Assembly: GCA_963668115.1 (NCBI GenBank)
Contig: OY764147.1
Coordinates: 2,790,001-2,854,000, forward strand
DNA: 64,000 nt
DNA from: Plut-88900 sp963668115
GTDB taxonomy: Bacteria > Chloroflexota > Dehalococcoidia > Plut-88900
Reading direction: 5' to 3'
A model generated the notes under the pieces. That model saw only the letters and a program-made list of their open reading frames with translations, was not told the origin of the DNA and made no database searches. Shown here one piece after another: positions 1 to 8,767 of this stretch. Numbering within the stretch: the first letter of the stretch is position 1; each line of letters starts with the position of its first letter. Position numbers and translations under genes: made by a program.

Positions 1-98
1 CAGCCGTCTACCAATGGACTACACGATGTTAAAGGGGAAGGGCACCGAGTATGAGGGCCTTGTCCGGGGAAGGGAGGGGTGGGGCCCCGGGGCTTGGG

Positions 99-497
99 CT
101 AGCCGTTGATTGCAGAGAGCGCATCGGCCCGGGTGTTGTGAGTCTTTATAATCTTGTCGAAGCCGCTAATCTGGAACACTTCGCTTATGGACACCGAAAG
201 AGAGCAGACGCCGAACTGGGCCGAGGACTTCTGCAACTTCTTGGAGACAAGCAGTATGACGCGGAGCCCGGCACTACTGATATAGGAGAGGTTCTCCAAG
301 TCCAAGACGAGGGAGGAGGACTCGCCTTCCAGGAAGGTTTCCAAGGCATCCTGGAACTCCCGAGCATTACTGCCGTCTATGCGGCCTGAAGCCTTGGCAA
401 TGAGGGTCCCCGAACTCCGCTCACCTTCAATTGTCAGATTCTTGGTATCGGCGACTGTCCAAGTGGTCGCCCCGTTTTCCTGCTCATTCGTCACCAT
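99..497 (-). CDS. STAS-domain anti-sigma factor antagonist
   Basis: Protein of 132 aa with one STAS fold. Residues about 20-125 match the SpoIIAA/RsbV pattern: a central strand ending in DLENLSYISSAGLRVI, where one of the two serines is the usual target of an RsbW/SpoIIAB-type kinase, then the long helix with LLVSKKL. Family members bind an anti-sigma kinase when unphosphorylated and so release a sigma factor. The N-terminal 20 residues are an extension beyond the minimal domain. No kinase or sigma gene is adjacent. A shorter paralogue lies at 28438-28773 with nearly the same ISSAGLRV core. The ATG follows a GGGGG-rich ribosome site, and an extended -10 promoter lies about 110 bases upstream. 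Family call is secure; the partner is unknown. Confidence 0.9.
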   Translation of the reverse strand: MVTNEQENGATTWTVADTKNLTIEGERSSGTLIAKASGRIDGSNAREFQDALETFLEGESSSLVLDLENLSYISSAGLRVILLVSKKLQKSSAQFGVCSLSVSISEVFQISGFDKIIKTHNTRADALSAING

Positions 498-605
498 TGA
501 GGCCCCCTGATTGGATTTGCCACATCCTACAACGCATCCTCCGGCACTCTGCTTTGCCGAAGGGGTTAGTCGGGATTAGTTTGGGCTACATAATTCTCCG
601 TCGGC

Positions 606-614
606 ATTATAGCA
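606..614 (-). promoter_or_regulatory. extended -10 promoter for the STAS gene
   Basis: Read on the minus strand this is TGC followed by TATAAT, a perfect extended -10 element. The -35 region upstream is poor (GTTCCA-like), as is normal for extended -10 promoters. It lies about 110 bases before the STAS start at 497. The rest of 498-669 holds no gene I can see. Confidence 0.5.
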
Positions 615-669
615 CCTACGGAGCTTTGTGGAACATCGCGAGACAGTGAAAATGGCTCACGAGATCCGA

Positions 670-1857
670 CTACCACTTGGCCGACTCCTCAGCGTAGACG
701 TGGTCGGGCAGCCTGTAGGTGATTCCTTCGTCGTCGAAGATGGAAACGTTGAGCAGCCCAACTAGTTTGTTCCTTTTCTGAATGCGGCGAGGGAAGAGCC
801 TGCTCATGAACCGGTCGTAGCGGTCCTGGAGCCGGAACCAGGGGAGGACTCCTATGGTGGGGTAGTATGGGTACATCAAGCTGTCTGCGAGAGGAGACCC
901 GATGAGGGCCCGGGAGACGCGGGAGACGTAGTTGGCAAGCCTGCGGCGGCCGTGCACATCGGAAATGCCTGCTATCAATGGGGCGGAGTGAACGAGGGAG
1001 TTGGCGAGGGCAATGGACTCGATTCCGGGGGGAGGTTCGCACATGCCGCCGATCTTGAATATCTCCAGGGCCTCCTCCTCGTCCCGGTACAGGATGGAGT
1101 CCGGTATGCCCATCAGATGTCCCGAGTAGCGCCAGACCTGCATGAAGCTGGCGCGTTCTTCGTCGTTGAACTTGGCGCCGAGGCTCTTCAGGTGTCTCAG
1201 AAGCCTTGCCGAGAATGCGGTGATTGCAAAGCCCACGTGGGCTGCGCTAATGGGGGTGCCCCATGCTTCGTGGTCCCAGTCTTCGGAGGGGTTCAACAGA
1301 CGCCGGACCATAGCGTGCACGAGGCGGATGCGAACGGAGAGCTTCCAGCCGTCTCCGTCCCGGTCCAGGCCGCCGGGAATGAAAATTTCGACCATGTGGC
1401 GGTTGTTCTGCTTCAACCGCCTGACGCCCTGGTCTCGCAGCCTTCCCGTAATGAAGAAAGACTTGGATATGTTGGTGCAAAAGCCTTCGACGAGGGTGCC
1501 GCCGACCATAGCGCCCAGGACCAGCCTAGAGTTCCTGTGAAACATGCGGATGCCGGGGCGGAAGTCGACTTCATTGACCCAGTCGGGAGGGGTCTCCTGG
1601 CCATGGAAGAACTCCCGGAGGAGGGGAGGGGCGTCGCGGAGGGCATCTTCGTCCTTTTCCATCCCGGCCTGGACCAGCCGGCCCAATTCTCTCTGACCTA
1701 GAGGGGCGAGCTCCTCGATCACGGCGTCGGCTACCGGGTCTCCGATTAGGGAGTGGGCTACGTAATTGTCGGCCATCTCGGGATTGAGGAGCCGGGCCTG
1801 CTCATAGCGCCCCTCAGCCAGGTAGTCAGACGGAATTTTTTCGGGCGGAATTCTCAT
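670..1857 (-). CDS. MpaB-family oxygenase (DUF2236, rubber oxygenase-like)
   Basis: Protein of 395 aa matching the oxygenase MpaB / latex-clearing-protein catalytic family, haem-dependent enzymes proposed to act on hydrophobic or isoprenoid substrates. The diagnostic segment is VRIRLVHAMVRR around residues 175-186, where His181 is the expected haem ligand. The upstream helix GAMVGGTLVEGF (about 115-126) and the conserved WGTPIS motif (about 199-204) also fit. No signal peptide or membrane segment is evident. The ATG at 1857 is separated from the upstream MMPL exporter by only 27 bases that contain a 16-base C run, so the two may be co-transcribed and the homopolymer could affect this gene's translation. 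Substrate unknown. Confidence 0.85.
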   Translation of the reverse strand: MRIPPEKIPSDYLAEGRYEQARLLNPEMADNYVAHSLIGDPVADAVIEELAPLGQRELGRLVQAGMEKDEDALRDAPPLLREFFHGQETPPDWVNEVDFRPGIRMFHRNSRLVLGAMVGGTLVEGFCTNISKSFFITGRLRDQGVRRLKQNNRHMVEIFIPGGLDRDGDGWKLSVRIRLVHAMVRRLLNPSEDWDHEAWGTPISAAHVGFAITAFSARLLRHLKSLGAKFNDEERASFMQVWRYSGHLMGIPDSILYRDEEEALEIFKIGGMCEPPPGIESIALANSLVHSAPLIAGISDVHGRRRLANYVSRVSRALIGSPLADSLMYPYYPTIGVLPWFRLQDRYDRFMSRLFPRRIQKRNKLVGLLNVSIFDDEGITYRLPDHVYAEESAKW

Positions 1858-1884
1858 CGTGATGCGGGCTCGGACCCTGTAATT

Positions 1885-4200
1885 TTACCCCCCCCCCCCC
1901 CCCGTCGGAGGAGGCGCGTCGTGCTCCTCCGGCTCAACGCGGAGGTCGGGGAGCCAGTGGAGCCAGGACGGAAGATACCAATTGCGTTTGCCGAGCACTT
2001 CCATACTAGCAGGCACAAGCACGGAGCGCACGAGGGTGGCGTCGAGGAAGACGGCGACGGCCAGTCCGAAGCCCATCTGCTGGTTGATGGTGCTCTCCCC
2101 GGAAGCAAAGGCCCCAAAGACGGCAACCATGATAAGGGCGGCGCCCGTGATGATGCTGGCGGTGGAGCGCAGGCCGTAGGCTACTGCTTCTTCGTTGTCC
2201 CCGGTCTGGTCGTAGCGCTCCCGGATGCGGCTGAGGAGGAAGACGTGGTAATCCATGGACAGCCCGAAAAGGATGGAGAAGAGGAACAGGGGCATCCAGA
2301 TTTCTATAACTTCAGCGTGCTGGAACCCGAACAGGTCTGCGCCGCCTTTCTGAAAGACCAGGACCATGAGTCCGTAGGCAGTGCCGACGGAGAGGAGGTT
2401 CATGAACACGGCCTTGATGGGGATGACTATCGAGCGGAAGACAAGCATGAGAACCAGGAAGCTGAAACCAAGGACGAAGGCAAAGACGATGGGGGTGTAC
2501 ACGTCAACTATGGAGAAGACGTCTGCGGCTATAGCGCTGATGCCTCCAACCAGGACCTCGGCGTTTACGCCGTCAAAGGCGTCGGGGACGTAATCATTGC
2601 GGATAGTCTCGATAACGTCCACTGCATCCTGGCTACGGGACTCGCCGTTGATGAAAACGGTGAACCTTGCCAGGTCCCGGTCTTCGTTGACGAGGGGGCC
2701 GGGGTCAAGGGACAGCGAGGGATGTTCTTGCAGGGAGGCCTTGAGCTTCGCAATGGCCTGCTGGACCTGGGGGTTGTCCATATCGCCGTCTATGACGATA
2801 TCGGTGGGGTTGACGAGGCCGAAGGAGAATTGTTCCTCCATTACGAAGAAGGCGTCCCGGGTCTGGGCGCCCTCCGGAAAGGCGTCGACGCCGTTGAGGC
2901 CGGTGTTTATCTGGAAATAAAAGACCGTGGCGGCGACCATTGGGGCGCCGATTACTATGATGCTGATTATTGGGTACCGAGTAACGGCCTTGGTTACTAG
3001 CTCCCAAAAGCCTTCGCCAGGTGTCTCCGGGGTCGTGGCTTTTCTTCTTCCGAAGAAGGGGATGGGGAACTTGTTAATCCTGCCGCCGTGGATGGCGAGA
3101 TTGGCGGGGAGCAGGGTGAGGGTGCCGGCCATGGCTACAAGAACTACAAGGATGGCCCCGAGGCCAAGGGACTGGAAGAAGCCGAAGGGCACTATGAGGA
3201 TGCCGCAGAGGGCGATGACCACTGTGAGGCCGCTGAAAAGGACGGTGCGGCCGGCCGTCTCGCCGGCGCGTTCGATGGCGGCCTGCCTGTCGAGGCCCCT
3301 GTCCAGCTCGTCCCGAAATCGGGAGACGATGAGGAGGGAATAGTCGATGCCAACGGCGAGGCCGATCATGATGATCATTAGGGTGATGAAAAAGACCAGG
3401 TCCAGAGACTGGCCTATGAGTGCGGTGATGCCCAGGGTGACGATGATGCAGGCCAGGGCCAGGACTATGGGCATCAGTGCGGCGACTACGGTCCCGAACA
3501 GCACAATGAGGATGACGAGAGCCACGGGGATGCCTACCTGCTCTCCACGGCGGAGGTCGTTTTCGGCGATTTCGTTCTGTTCGTGGGAGATGCTGGCGTC
3601 GCCGATGATGAAAAAGCTAAAGTCGTATTTGTTTCTGGCATCCTCGATGATATCAAGGACGGGTTCAACGTTCTCCAGGGCCTGGTCGAAGTTACCAGCG
3701 ATGGTGAGGCGGATGAAGGTAGTCTTGCGGTCTGCGGAGACAGAAGCTTCTCGGAGCTGCAACAGTTCTTCAGGGGTAAGGGTCTCGAGTAGTGCCAATT
3801 GCTCCGGGGTGAAGTCTTCAGGTTTTATGAAGTAGTGCTCGGGAGGAGAGGCGATGATCTCGGGTCCGAGGTCTGCGAATTCGGCGGCGAGGGAACCTAC
3901 CCTGTTGCGGAACAGGGGGTCGTCCACGGTGAGGGAGTCGGACTGGATGATGATGATTTCGTGGATGGGCTTGGTATCGCCGAATCCCTCTTCGAGCAAT
4001 TTGTCGGCCCGAGAAGACTCTGCGCCGCTGCCGAGGGTGAGCTCCGTTGTGGTGGCGGGCTTGAGAAAGTCTACAAATTCGAAGTTGAGACCGAGTCCCG
4101 CGTCGTCGGCCAGCCCACCGCCAATGACAGCGAGAATAAGCCATACTGCAACTACAAGATACGGCCTGCGGGCGCTTATTCTTGCCAGGTATTTGGTCAT
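1885..4200 (-). CDS. MMPL/RND-family transporter
   Basis: About 771 aa, the size of a full two-repeat MmpL-type RND exporter. N-terminal TM helix, a periplasmic loop, five more helices containing GIDYSLLIVSRFRDE, a second loop, and a second helix bundle with GLSMDYHVFLLSRIRE. The paired G-x-D-Y / S-M-D-Y signatures are the proton-relay motifs of this family, which exports lipids or hydrophobic compounds. I place the start at the ATG at 4200 (MTKYLARISARR). An open frame continues 18 codons further upstream, but that segment contains a TTGACA-like -35 box and is probably promoter. The C-terminus is Pro/Gly-rich and ends in the G-tract described separately. Likely co-transcribed with the MpaB oxygenase gene downstream. 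Confidence 0.88.
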   Translation of the reverse strand: MTKYLARISARRPYLVVAVWLILAVIGGGLADDAGLGLNFEFVDFLKPATTTELTLGSGAESSRADKLLEEGFGDTKPIHEIIIIQSDSLTVDDPLFRNRVGSLAAEFADLGPEIIASPPEHYFIKPEDFTPEQLALLETLTPEELLQLREASVSADRKTTFIRLTIAGNFDQALENVEPVLDIIEDARNKYDFSFFIIGDASISHEQNEIAENDLRRGEQVGIPVALVILIVLFGTVVAALMPIVLALACIIVTLGITALIGQSLDLVFFITLMIIMIGLAVGIDYSLLIVSRFRDELDRGLDRQAAIERAGETAGRTVLFSGLTVVIALCGILIVPFGFFQSLGLGAILVVLVAMAGTLTLLPANLAIHGGRINKFPIPFFGRRKATTPETPGEGFWELVTKAVTRYPIISIIVIGAPMVAATVFYFQINTGLNGVDAFPEGAQTRDAFFVMEEQFSFGLVNPTDIVIDGDMDNPQVQQAIAKLKASLQEHPSLSLDPGPLVNEDRDLARFTVFINGESRSQDAVDVIETIRNDYVPDAFDGVNAEVLVGGISAIAADVFSIVDVYTPIVFAFVLGFSFLVLMLVFRSIVIPIKAVFMNLLSVGTAYGLMVLVFQKGGADLFGFQHAEVIEIWMPLFLFSILFGLSMDYHVFLLSRIRERYDQTGDNEEAVAYGLRSTASIITGAALIMVAVFGAFASGESTINQQMGFGLAVAVFLDATLVRSVLVPASMEVLGKRNWYLPSWLHWLPDLRVEPEEHDAPPPTGGGGG
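1888..1903. repeat. 16-base homopolymer C tract
   Basis: Sixteen consecutive C on the plus strand (G on the coding strand), lying at the extreme 3' end of the MMPL gene directly before its TAA. As given, the run encodes the final five glycines. One base fewer would add about ten different residues; one base more would remove this stop and let translation run towards the next gene. Confidence 0.95.
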
Positions 4201-4317
4201 CTTGTCGCTTCGGTGGCTACAGTGAATATCACCAAGATGTGTCAATTCTATCACGCCTGAACAGTGGCCCCGCTAGGGACAAGCACTACGGGGGTGGGAG
4301 AACGGCAAAGATGCCGC

Positions 4318-4323
4318 TATAGT
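4318..4323 (+). promoter_or_regulatory. -10 box for the membrane-protein pair
   Basis: TATAGT about 36 bases before the ATG at 4360, in the divergent spacer after the MMPL gene. No good -35 is visible. Confidence 0.3.
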
Positions 4324-4359
4324 GTTAGGAGATCGGTCGAGACAGGATGGGGAGGCCTC

Positions 4360-4821
4360 ATGGAAGCAATAAAGAAACTGGTGGCCGTGTACCTAGTCGG
4401 GTTAGCTGTAGCAGTGGCCGTCTACTTCATCATAGGCGGATTCATCCCCGACGACTTCGATTCGTTGAGCGTCTGGGAAATCCTGGACATCCTGATGGTC
4501 ATAGGGCTGGGGTTTGCGCTTCTGTTCAACTATGACAGGAAGCGAAGGGAAGGGGGCCGGGACGGGGGTGAGCCGGTAACCCGGAGATACCTGGAGGTGA
4601 ACTTACTCTTCTATCTGACGGCGGGCATCACCATACTGTTTTTGCACAACTGGTTTGCGCTGCTGGGTTTCGGGGCGGACAACCTCGGGGCACCTGATGC
4701 GTCGGGGAACCACCAGAGGTGGGTGATCTGGGCGGTAGTGGACGTGTTACTGCCGATAACCCTGGGAGTGACGGGCTGCCACATGTGGGCCGACTCTTCT
4801 TCTGACAAGGTCGAGTCCTAA
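4360..4821 (+). CDS. small integral membrane protein (four TM), family A
   Basis: Protein of 153 aa, not a family I can name. Hydrophobic segments lie at about 5-27, 38-55, 80-98 and 118-138, with a charged loop (NYDRKRREGG) after the second helix. The ATG follows GGATGGGGAGG. The layout and the stretches V-W-[EN]-I-L-D-x-[LM]-M-V and RRYLE-[VA]-N are shared with the membrane protein at 30655-31098, so these are paralogues. Another small membrane protein of similar size follows 16 bases later, so the two probably form an operon. No catalytic residues are apparent. Confidence 0.75.
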   Translation: MEAIKKLVAVYLVGLAVAVAVYFIIGGFIPDDFDSLSVWEILDILMVIGLGFALLFNYDRKRREGGRDGGEPVTRRYLEVNLLFYLTAGITILFLHNWFALLGFGADNLGAPDASGNHQRWVIWAVVDVLLPITLGVTGCHMWADSSSDKVES

Positions 4822-4837
4822 GCGGCAGAGGTGCAAA

Positions 4838-5251
4838 ATGGATACTCTGAAAAGGCCGTTGGGGGCGGTGTTGCTGACCTATGCCGTCCTCTATACGCTA
4901 CAGGTGATCTTCAGTCCTCTCTACGCCGAGGCCCTGAACCCTTCCGAGGTCTGGAACGTGATGAATTACTGCACGGCGGTGGGCATCCTGATATCGGTGG
5001 GGGTGGTGTGGGGTTGGGTGCGAGGAGGGGGCGGGAAAGGCATCGGCAGGTACGCGGTGGTCTTCGCCGTCCTAGCCCTCGGCGTCTGGTTCTTCTCCAA
5101 GTGGTTCAAGCTGCTAATGATGGCCGAGGGGGAGTCGATCAGCGAGGCGGACAACGTGGTCTGGGCCTTGGTCTCGGTGTTGGTGCCGATGGTACTGGGG
5201 GCCAGCGGGATCCATCTCTGGAAGTCACAAGTAATGGACAGGGGCCCCTGA
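4838..5251 (+). CDS. small integral membrane protein
   Basis: Protein of 137 aa with four predicted membrane segments (about 9-30, 44-62, 72-90, 108-126). It lies 16 bases after the preceding membrane-protein gene and resembles it in size and topology, including a conserved Trp-Asn-x-Met segment after the first loop (EVWNVMNY) and a terminal GxxGxHLWKS segment equivalent to GVTGCHMWAD in its neighbour. Weaker ribosome site (AGAGGTGCAAA before ATG). Function unknown; probably the product of a local tandem duplication. Confidence 0.7.
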   Translation: MDTLKRPLGAVLLTYAVLYTLQVIFSPLYAEALNPSEVWNVMNYCTAVGILISVGVVWGWVRGGGGKGIGRYAVVFAVLALGVWFFSKWFKLLMMAEGESISEADNVVWALVSVLVPMVLGASGIHLWKSQVMDRGP

Positions 5252-5376
5252 GGCGTCAAAAGAACCTACCCCTTATAGGGAAGTTTTGTTAAAGTTTCCC
5301 GTGCGAGTCGCATAGCGACCCATACAGTTGCGACGGCAGAGTGTCAGCAACCGAAATTAAAGGATAGGGGGAAATT

Positions 5377-6039
5377 ATGGCACTTCGCATCAACGATACG
5401 GCCCCGGACTTCACGGCCAAAACCAGCGAAGGCACGGTCAACTTTCACGAGTGGATCGGCGACGGCTGGGCAATGCTGTTTTCGCATCCAAAGGACTTCA
5501 CGCCGGTCTGTGCGACCGAACTGGGCCACGTGGCAAGCGTCAAGGATGAGTTTGAGAAGCGCAGTTGCAAGGTCATGGGCCTCAGCGTAGACAAGGTGGA
5601 AGACCACCAGCGATGGGCGTCGGACATAGAAGACCTGGCCGGGACGCCGCTGAATTTCCCCATCATAGCCGACGATGACCTGAACGTAGCCAAGCTGTAC
5701 GACATGCTCCCGGCGGACGAAGGGGACTCATCCGAAGGCAGAACGGCAGCTACCAACGCGACGGTTCGAACGGTGTTCCTTGTCGGGCCCGACAAGAAGA
5801 TCAAGATGAGCCTGACTTACCCGATGAGCACGGGCCGGAACTTCGACGAGCTTCTGAGGGTGATCGACTCCTGCCAGTTGACCGCGAACCATAAGGTGGC
5901 AACACCCGCCAACTGGAACCAAGGCGAGGACGTCATCATAGTCCCGGCCGTGAATAACGAAGCGGCCAAGGACCTGTTCCCGGACGGCTGGGAGACGGTG
6001 AAGCCCTACCTGCGAAAGGTCAAAGACCCGAGCGCGTAG
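5377..6039 (+). CDS. 1-Cys peroxiredoxin (Prx6 type)
   Basis: Protein of 220 aa that reduces peroxides through a single catalytic cysteine. The peroxidatic motif DFTPVCATELG places Cys45 as active, with Arg in the later RTVFLVGPDKKI segment. The C-terminal arm (ANWNQGEDVIIVP) is the Prx6-type dimer arm. The length matches the family. Other cysteines (64 and about 167) are not in resolving positions. Good ribosome site (AAAGGATAGGGGG) before ATG. It stands alone with its own terminator 30 bases downstream, so it is probably monocistronic. The spacer before it (5252-5376) is AT-richer than its surroundings. Confidence 0.95.
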   Translation: MALRINDTAPDFTAKTSEGTVNFHEWIGDGWAMLFSHPKDFTPVCATELGHVASVKDEFEKRSCKVMGLSVDKVEDHQRWASDIEDLAGTPLNFPIIADDDLNVAKLYDMLPADEGDSSEGRTAATNATVRTVFLVGPDKKIKMSLTYPMSTGRNFDELLRVIDSCQLTANHKVATPANWNQGEDVIIVPAVNNEAAKDLFPDGWETVKPYLRKVKDPSA

Positions 6040-6070
6040 AGAGACACATCCATACACCTAGAGAGTAGAG

Positions 6071-6106
6071 AAGCCGCCGGTGGGGCATCCCACCGGCGGC
6101 TTTATC
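6071..6106 (+). terminator. intrinsic terminator after peroxiredoxin
   Basis: Perfect 12-bp stem (GCCGCCGGTGGG with its complement) around a GCAT loop, flanked by AA on one side and TTTAT on the other. The A/T flanks could make it work in both directions, also ending the convergent gene at 6137-8698. Confidence 0.85.
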
Positions 6107-6136
6107 TTTCGCGGCAATGTATGAGCGCCCTTCCCG

Positions 6137-8698
6137 TTACTCCAATTGACCCACGCTTTCGGTGACTCTCTGCACCTCTATCTCGCTGCTACGGAGCCAG
6201 ACGCCGGTTGGGATGTCGGAGGCTAGGTAGCGGATGTCAGGAGTGATGGCCTTACCGTTGGCCTCCTGGAAGCCCATCTCGATACGGCCGTCGGCGAGGC
6301 GTCGGGTGCGGACATTTCCGATGGAGATGTCACCTATCTCTACATCACTGCTAAGCAGCCATTGGCCTGCCGGGGCGTCGGCGGCCAAATGTCTAACGTC
6401 AGGCAGAACCTGTTCGCCTCCGGATAGTTCGAGGCCGAACTCCAGTCGGCCGTCTTCCAGCGACCTGGCGATGATACGCAGGCTGTGGGGCGAGACATCG
6501 GCTTCGGGTTCCAGGGGCTCGGGGGTGAACAGCTCTTGAATCGCTTCGTTATCGTCAATGGAGAGGTTAGCCAGGAACCGGGAGTTGTCGGAGTCGATGC
6601 CGTCCGTAGCGCAGAGCACGGCGTCGGTGGCGAGGCCGTACAGGGGCAGGGCTACACGCATCTCGGCATCAAGGTCGATGAGGCCGCCAATGTCCTCGGC
6701 GCCGGCGAGACGCAGAGCGTTGCGCAAGGCTGACCCGGTGTCGCCGCAGGACGCGTCCGAGGCAAAATCGGCGAGCATTGACTGAACGTCGGGGTCATCC
6801 CAGCCGGAATCTGCTGCCCTAGCTGCCTGGACTATGTCGCCGGCTGTTATGGCCGGAGAGAGGACGGTCTCGGCGTAGTTGAGCTGGGAGTGAATGCGCA
6901 GGGCCTCCGCAAAGGTGAGCGCTCTCCCGAGGTCCGTCCAGATCCGGTGCGCCATCCAGAATCCCGTCACGGATGAGTAGCGTTCGGATGCGTCATTTTG
7001 GGCGACAAGCAGCAGGTCCTCAATGGCAACGGGGTTGACTGCCTCCCCGGCGGCAAAGCTTTCGCTGAGGCCCAGGGCCGAGATATCTCCGCTCAGGTCG
7101 GAGGCGAACAATTCGAGGACACCACTGGAAGACGGGTTGGCAAGGCTGATGGTCTGGCGGCGTGGGGACACGGGAAGGTCAAGCAAGGCTGGACGGTCAA
7201 AGATGTCGGGCAATATCTGCGTGCTCACGCCGGCTGTGTAAACGGCTTTGGCCTGGGTGTCGGGGTTTATTTCGGCGGCAGGGCGCACTGTGGACCTTAC
7301 CGAGTTGGTCACCTCCCCTTCTTCATCGGCCTCCGCAGACACTCGGTACTCATTGCCAAAGACCTTTACCGGGACCGAGTCGAAGGTGAAGCCGCTGAGG
7401 ACCATCAGGTCATGCCATATACCATGCCATCCCACTCGGTCGTCATTCTCATCGTAGACAATCACGGCAACGAACAGCCACGTAGGCCCAGGGCTCCGGA
7501 AGGCGGCCTCCAAGGGAGGCAATTCATCAATAGAGACGCTAGTGGCGCTGGCAATCTCCTGGCTGGAATGGTAGGAGGCCCCCGCCTGCCATCTGTCCTC
7601 GGATGCGACAATCTCACCAGTCCTCTCGAAGACCCGGGGCCCAATCACGTAGACCCAAGCATTTCCACCAACTTCGTCCAGGTTTCCGCCCCCGATGTTT
7701 CCGACGCGATAGTTAACGGCGAAAGACTCTCCGGCTACTACTTCGGCGGGCAGGTCAGCGGATTCGAGCTTGATGAGGAAGTTGCCCTGCTTTTCCTCTT
7801 CGTCGACCAGGTGGATTGTAAGGTCGAAATCGGCTGAACGGGGCTGAATGTCTCGCACCCAGTAGGTCGTAGCTTCGATCAGATAGACCCCGGCCTGCAT
7901 GTATTGTTCAATCCGGGCGTTACGACCAGAGCCGCCATCGTCATTGGCGCCGATAAAGTTACCTTCCGATGAAGCCAAGGAGAGGACGGGATCGCCGTCT
8001 TCGGATACGAGGTCAATGCGTACGGTACCGGCCTGGAGGAGGACGAAGGAGTAGTTGTATGCGGGGTGGGTTTCAACGATGCGGGAGCCACAGGTGTCTA
8101 TGTCCCAAGTGCCGGATGCGGTGAGGTCGGCGTCCGGTAAAAGGGTCCCGAGGTCGATAGTCTCACAGCCTTCGACGTGGCTGACGGAGATTGAGAAGCT
8201 CGCGGCACCACGGGCGCGCCCGCCAACGGTCGTTGTCTCGACGAGGTACACACCCGGGTCCAGGGTGCGCTCAATGCGAGCGTCAAGGACTGCACCGCCA
8301 TCATCGTTATCGGTAATGCGGACGCCATCCTCGGTCATCAGGTAGAGGTATGAATCTGCGTCAGTGGACGACAGATTGATCCGTATCTTGCTGGCTTCGG
8401 CGATCTCAAAGCGATAGGTGTGGGCGTCACTATCGATGCGAAAACGGGAATCGCAGTCGCGGGTAGTCCAGTGCCCACTGGCCTCAAGGTCGCTTTCCGC
8501 CTCCGTTCCGAGGGTGCCGAGGTTGGTTACGGGACAGTCGGGGTCTTGCTGGGCGAGAAGAGAGTCGGGAGTTGTTGAGAATAAGGCAGCGCCGACGAGA
8601 ACGGCGGCGATGAGGGTCATTATGAGACCAGCTATCGCAAGCGCACGGATCGGTGATGCGGGAGGAACACCGGCATTCATTGTTGACTCATTGAGCAT
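6137..8698 (-). CDS. secreted/anchored PPC-domain protein
   Basis: Protein of 853 aa. A single membrane segment near residues 18-42 acts as signal anchor. Two consecutive bacterial pre-peptidase C-terminal (PPC) beta-sandwich domains follow at about 60-175 and 175-300; each has the DSYLYLMTEDG / DPVLSLASSEG strand and an N-D-D-G-G turn followed by a G-V-Y-L-[VI]-E strand. A CARDB-like segment lies at about 305-430 (AGESFAVNYRVGNIG). The C-terminal 400 residues are unrecognised and end in two similar 60-aa stretches (PDVRHLAADAPAGQWLLSSD, PDIRYLASDIPTGVWLRSSE), so they carry an internal repeat. No peptidase domain is visible, although PPC domains usually accompany one. The start follows AAGGAAGAG. 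Confidence 0.8.
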   Translation of the reverse strand: MLNESTMNAGVPPASPIRALAIAGLIMTLIAAVLVGAALFSTTPDSLLAQQDPDCPVTNLGTLGTEAESDLEASGHWTTRDCDSRFRIDSDAHTYRFEIAEASKIRINLSSTDADSYLYLMTEDGVRITDNDDGGAVLDARIERTLDPGVYLVETTTVGGRARGAASFSISVSHVEGCETIDLGTLLPDADLTASGTWDIDTCGSRIVETHPAYNYSFVLLQAGTVRIDLVSEDGDPVLSLASSEGNFIGANDDGGSGRNARIEQYMQAGVYLIEATTYWVRDIQPRSADFDLTIHLVDEEEKQGNFLIKLESADLPAEVVAGESFAVNYRVGNIGGGNLDEVGGNAWVYVIGPRVFERTGEIVASEDRWQAGASYHSSQEIASATSVSIDELPPLEAAFRSPGPTWLFVAVIVYDENDDRVGWHGIWHDLMVLSGFTFDSVPVKVFGNEYRVSAEADEEGEVTNSVRSTVRPAAEINPDTQAKAVYTAGVSTQILPDIFDRPALLDLPVSPRRQTISLANPSSSGVLELFASDLSGDISALGLSESFAAGEAVNPVAIEDLLLVAQNDASERYSSVTGFWMAHRIWTDLGRALTFAEALRIHSQLNYAETVLSPAITAGDIVQAARAADSGWDDPDVQSMLADFASDASCGDTGSALRNALRLAGAEDIGGLIDLDAEMRVALPLYGLATDAVLCATDGIDSDNSRFLANLSIDDNEAIQELFTPEPLEPEADVSPHSLRIIARSLEDGRLEFGLELSGGEQVLPDVRHLAADAPAGQWLLSSDVEIGDISIGNVRTRRLADGRIEMGFQEANGKAITPDIRYLASDIPTGVWLRSSEIEVQRVTESVGQLE

Positions 8699-8767
8699 GA
8701 TCTCTTCCTTCTTACCGAGTTTCCTGTACAGGATACATGACCGTAGATTTAAGGGCTATTGTATCAA

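Noticed and set aside
1..36. Possible 5' half of a tRNA on the minus strand (CATCGTG acceptor, TAGTCCATTGGTAGAC D-arm-like).
   Set aside because: The anticodon and T arms lie outside the window and the D stem pairs imperfectly, so it cannot be supported.
1753..3000. Long plus-strand frame of 415 codons opposite the MMPL gene.
   Set aside because: It is the mirror of a well-conserved transporter gene; composition is Gly/Asp/Glu-rich as expected from antisense reading.
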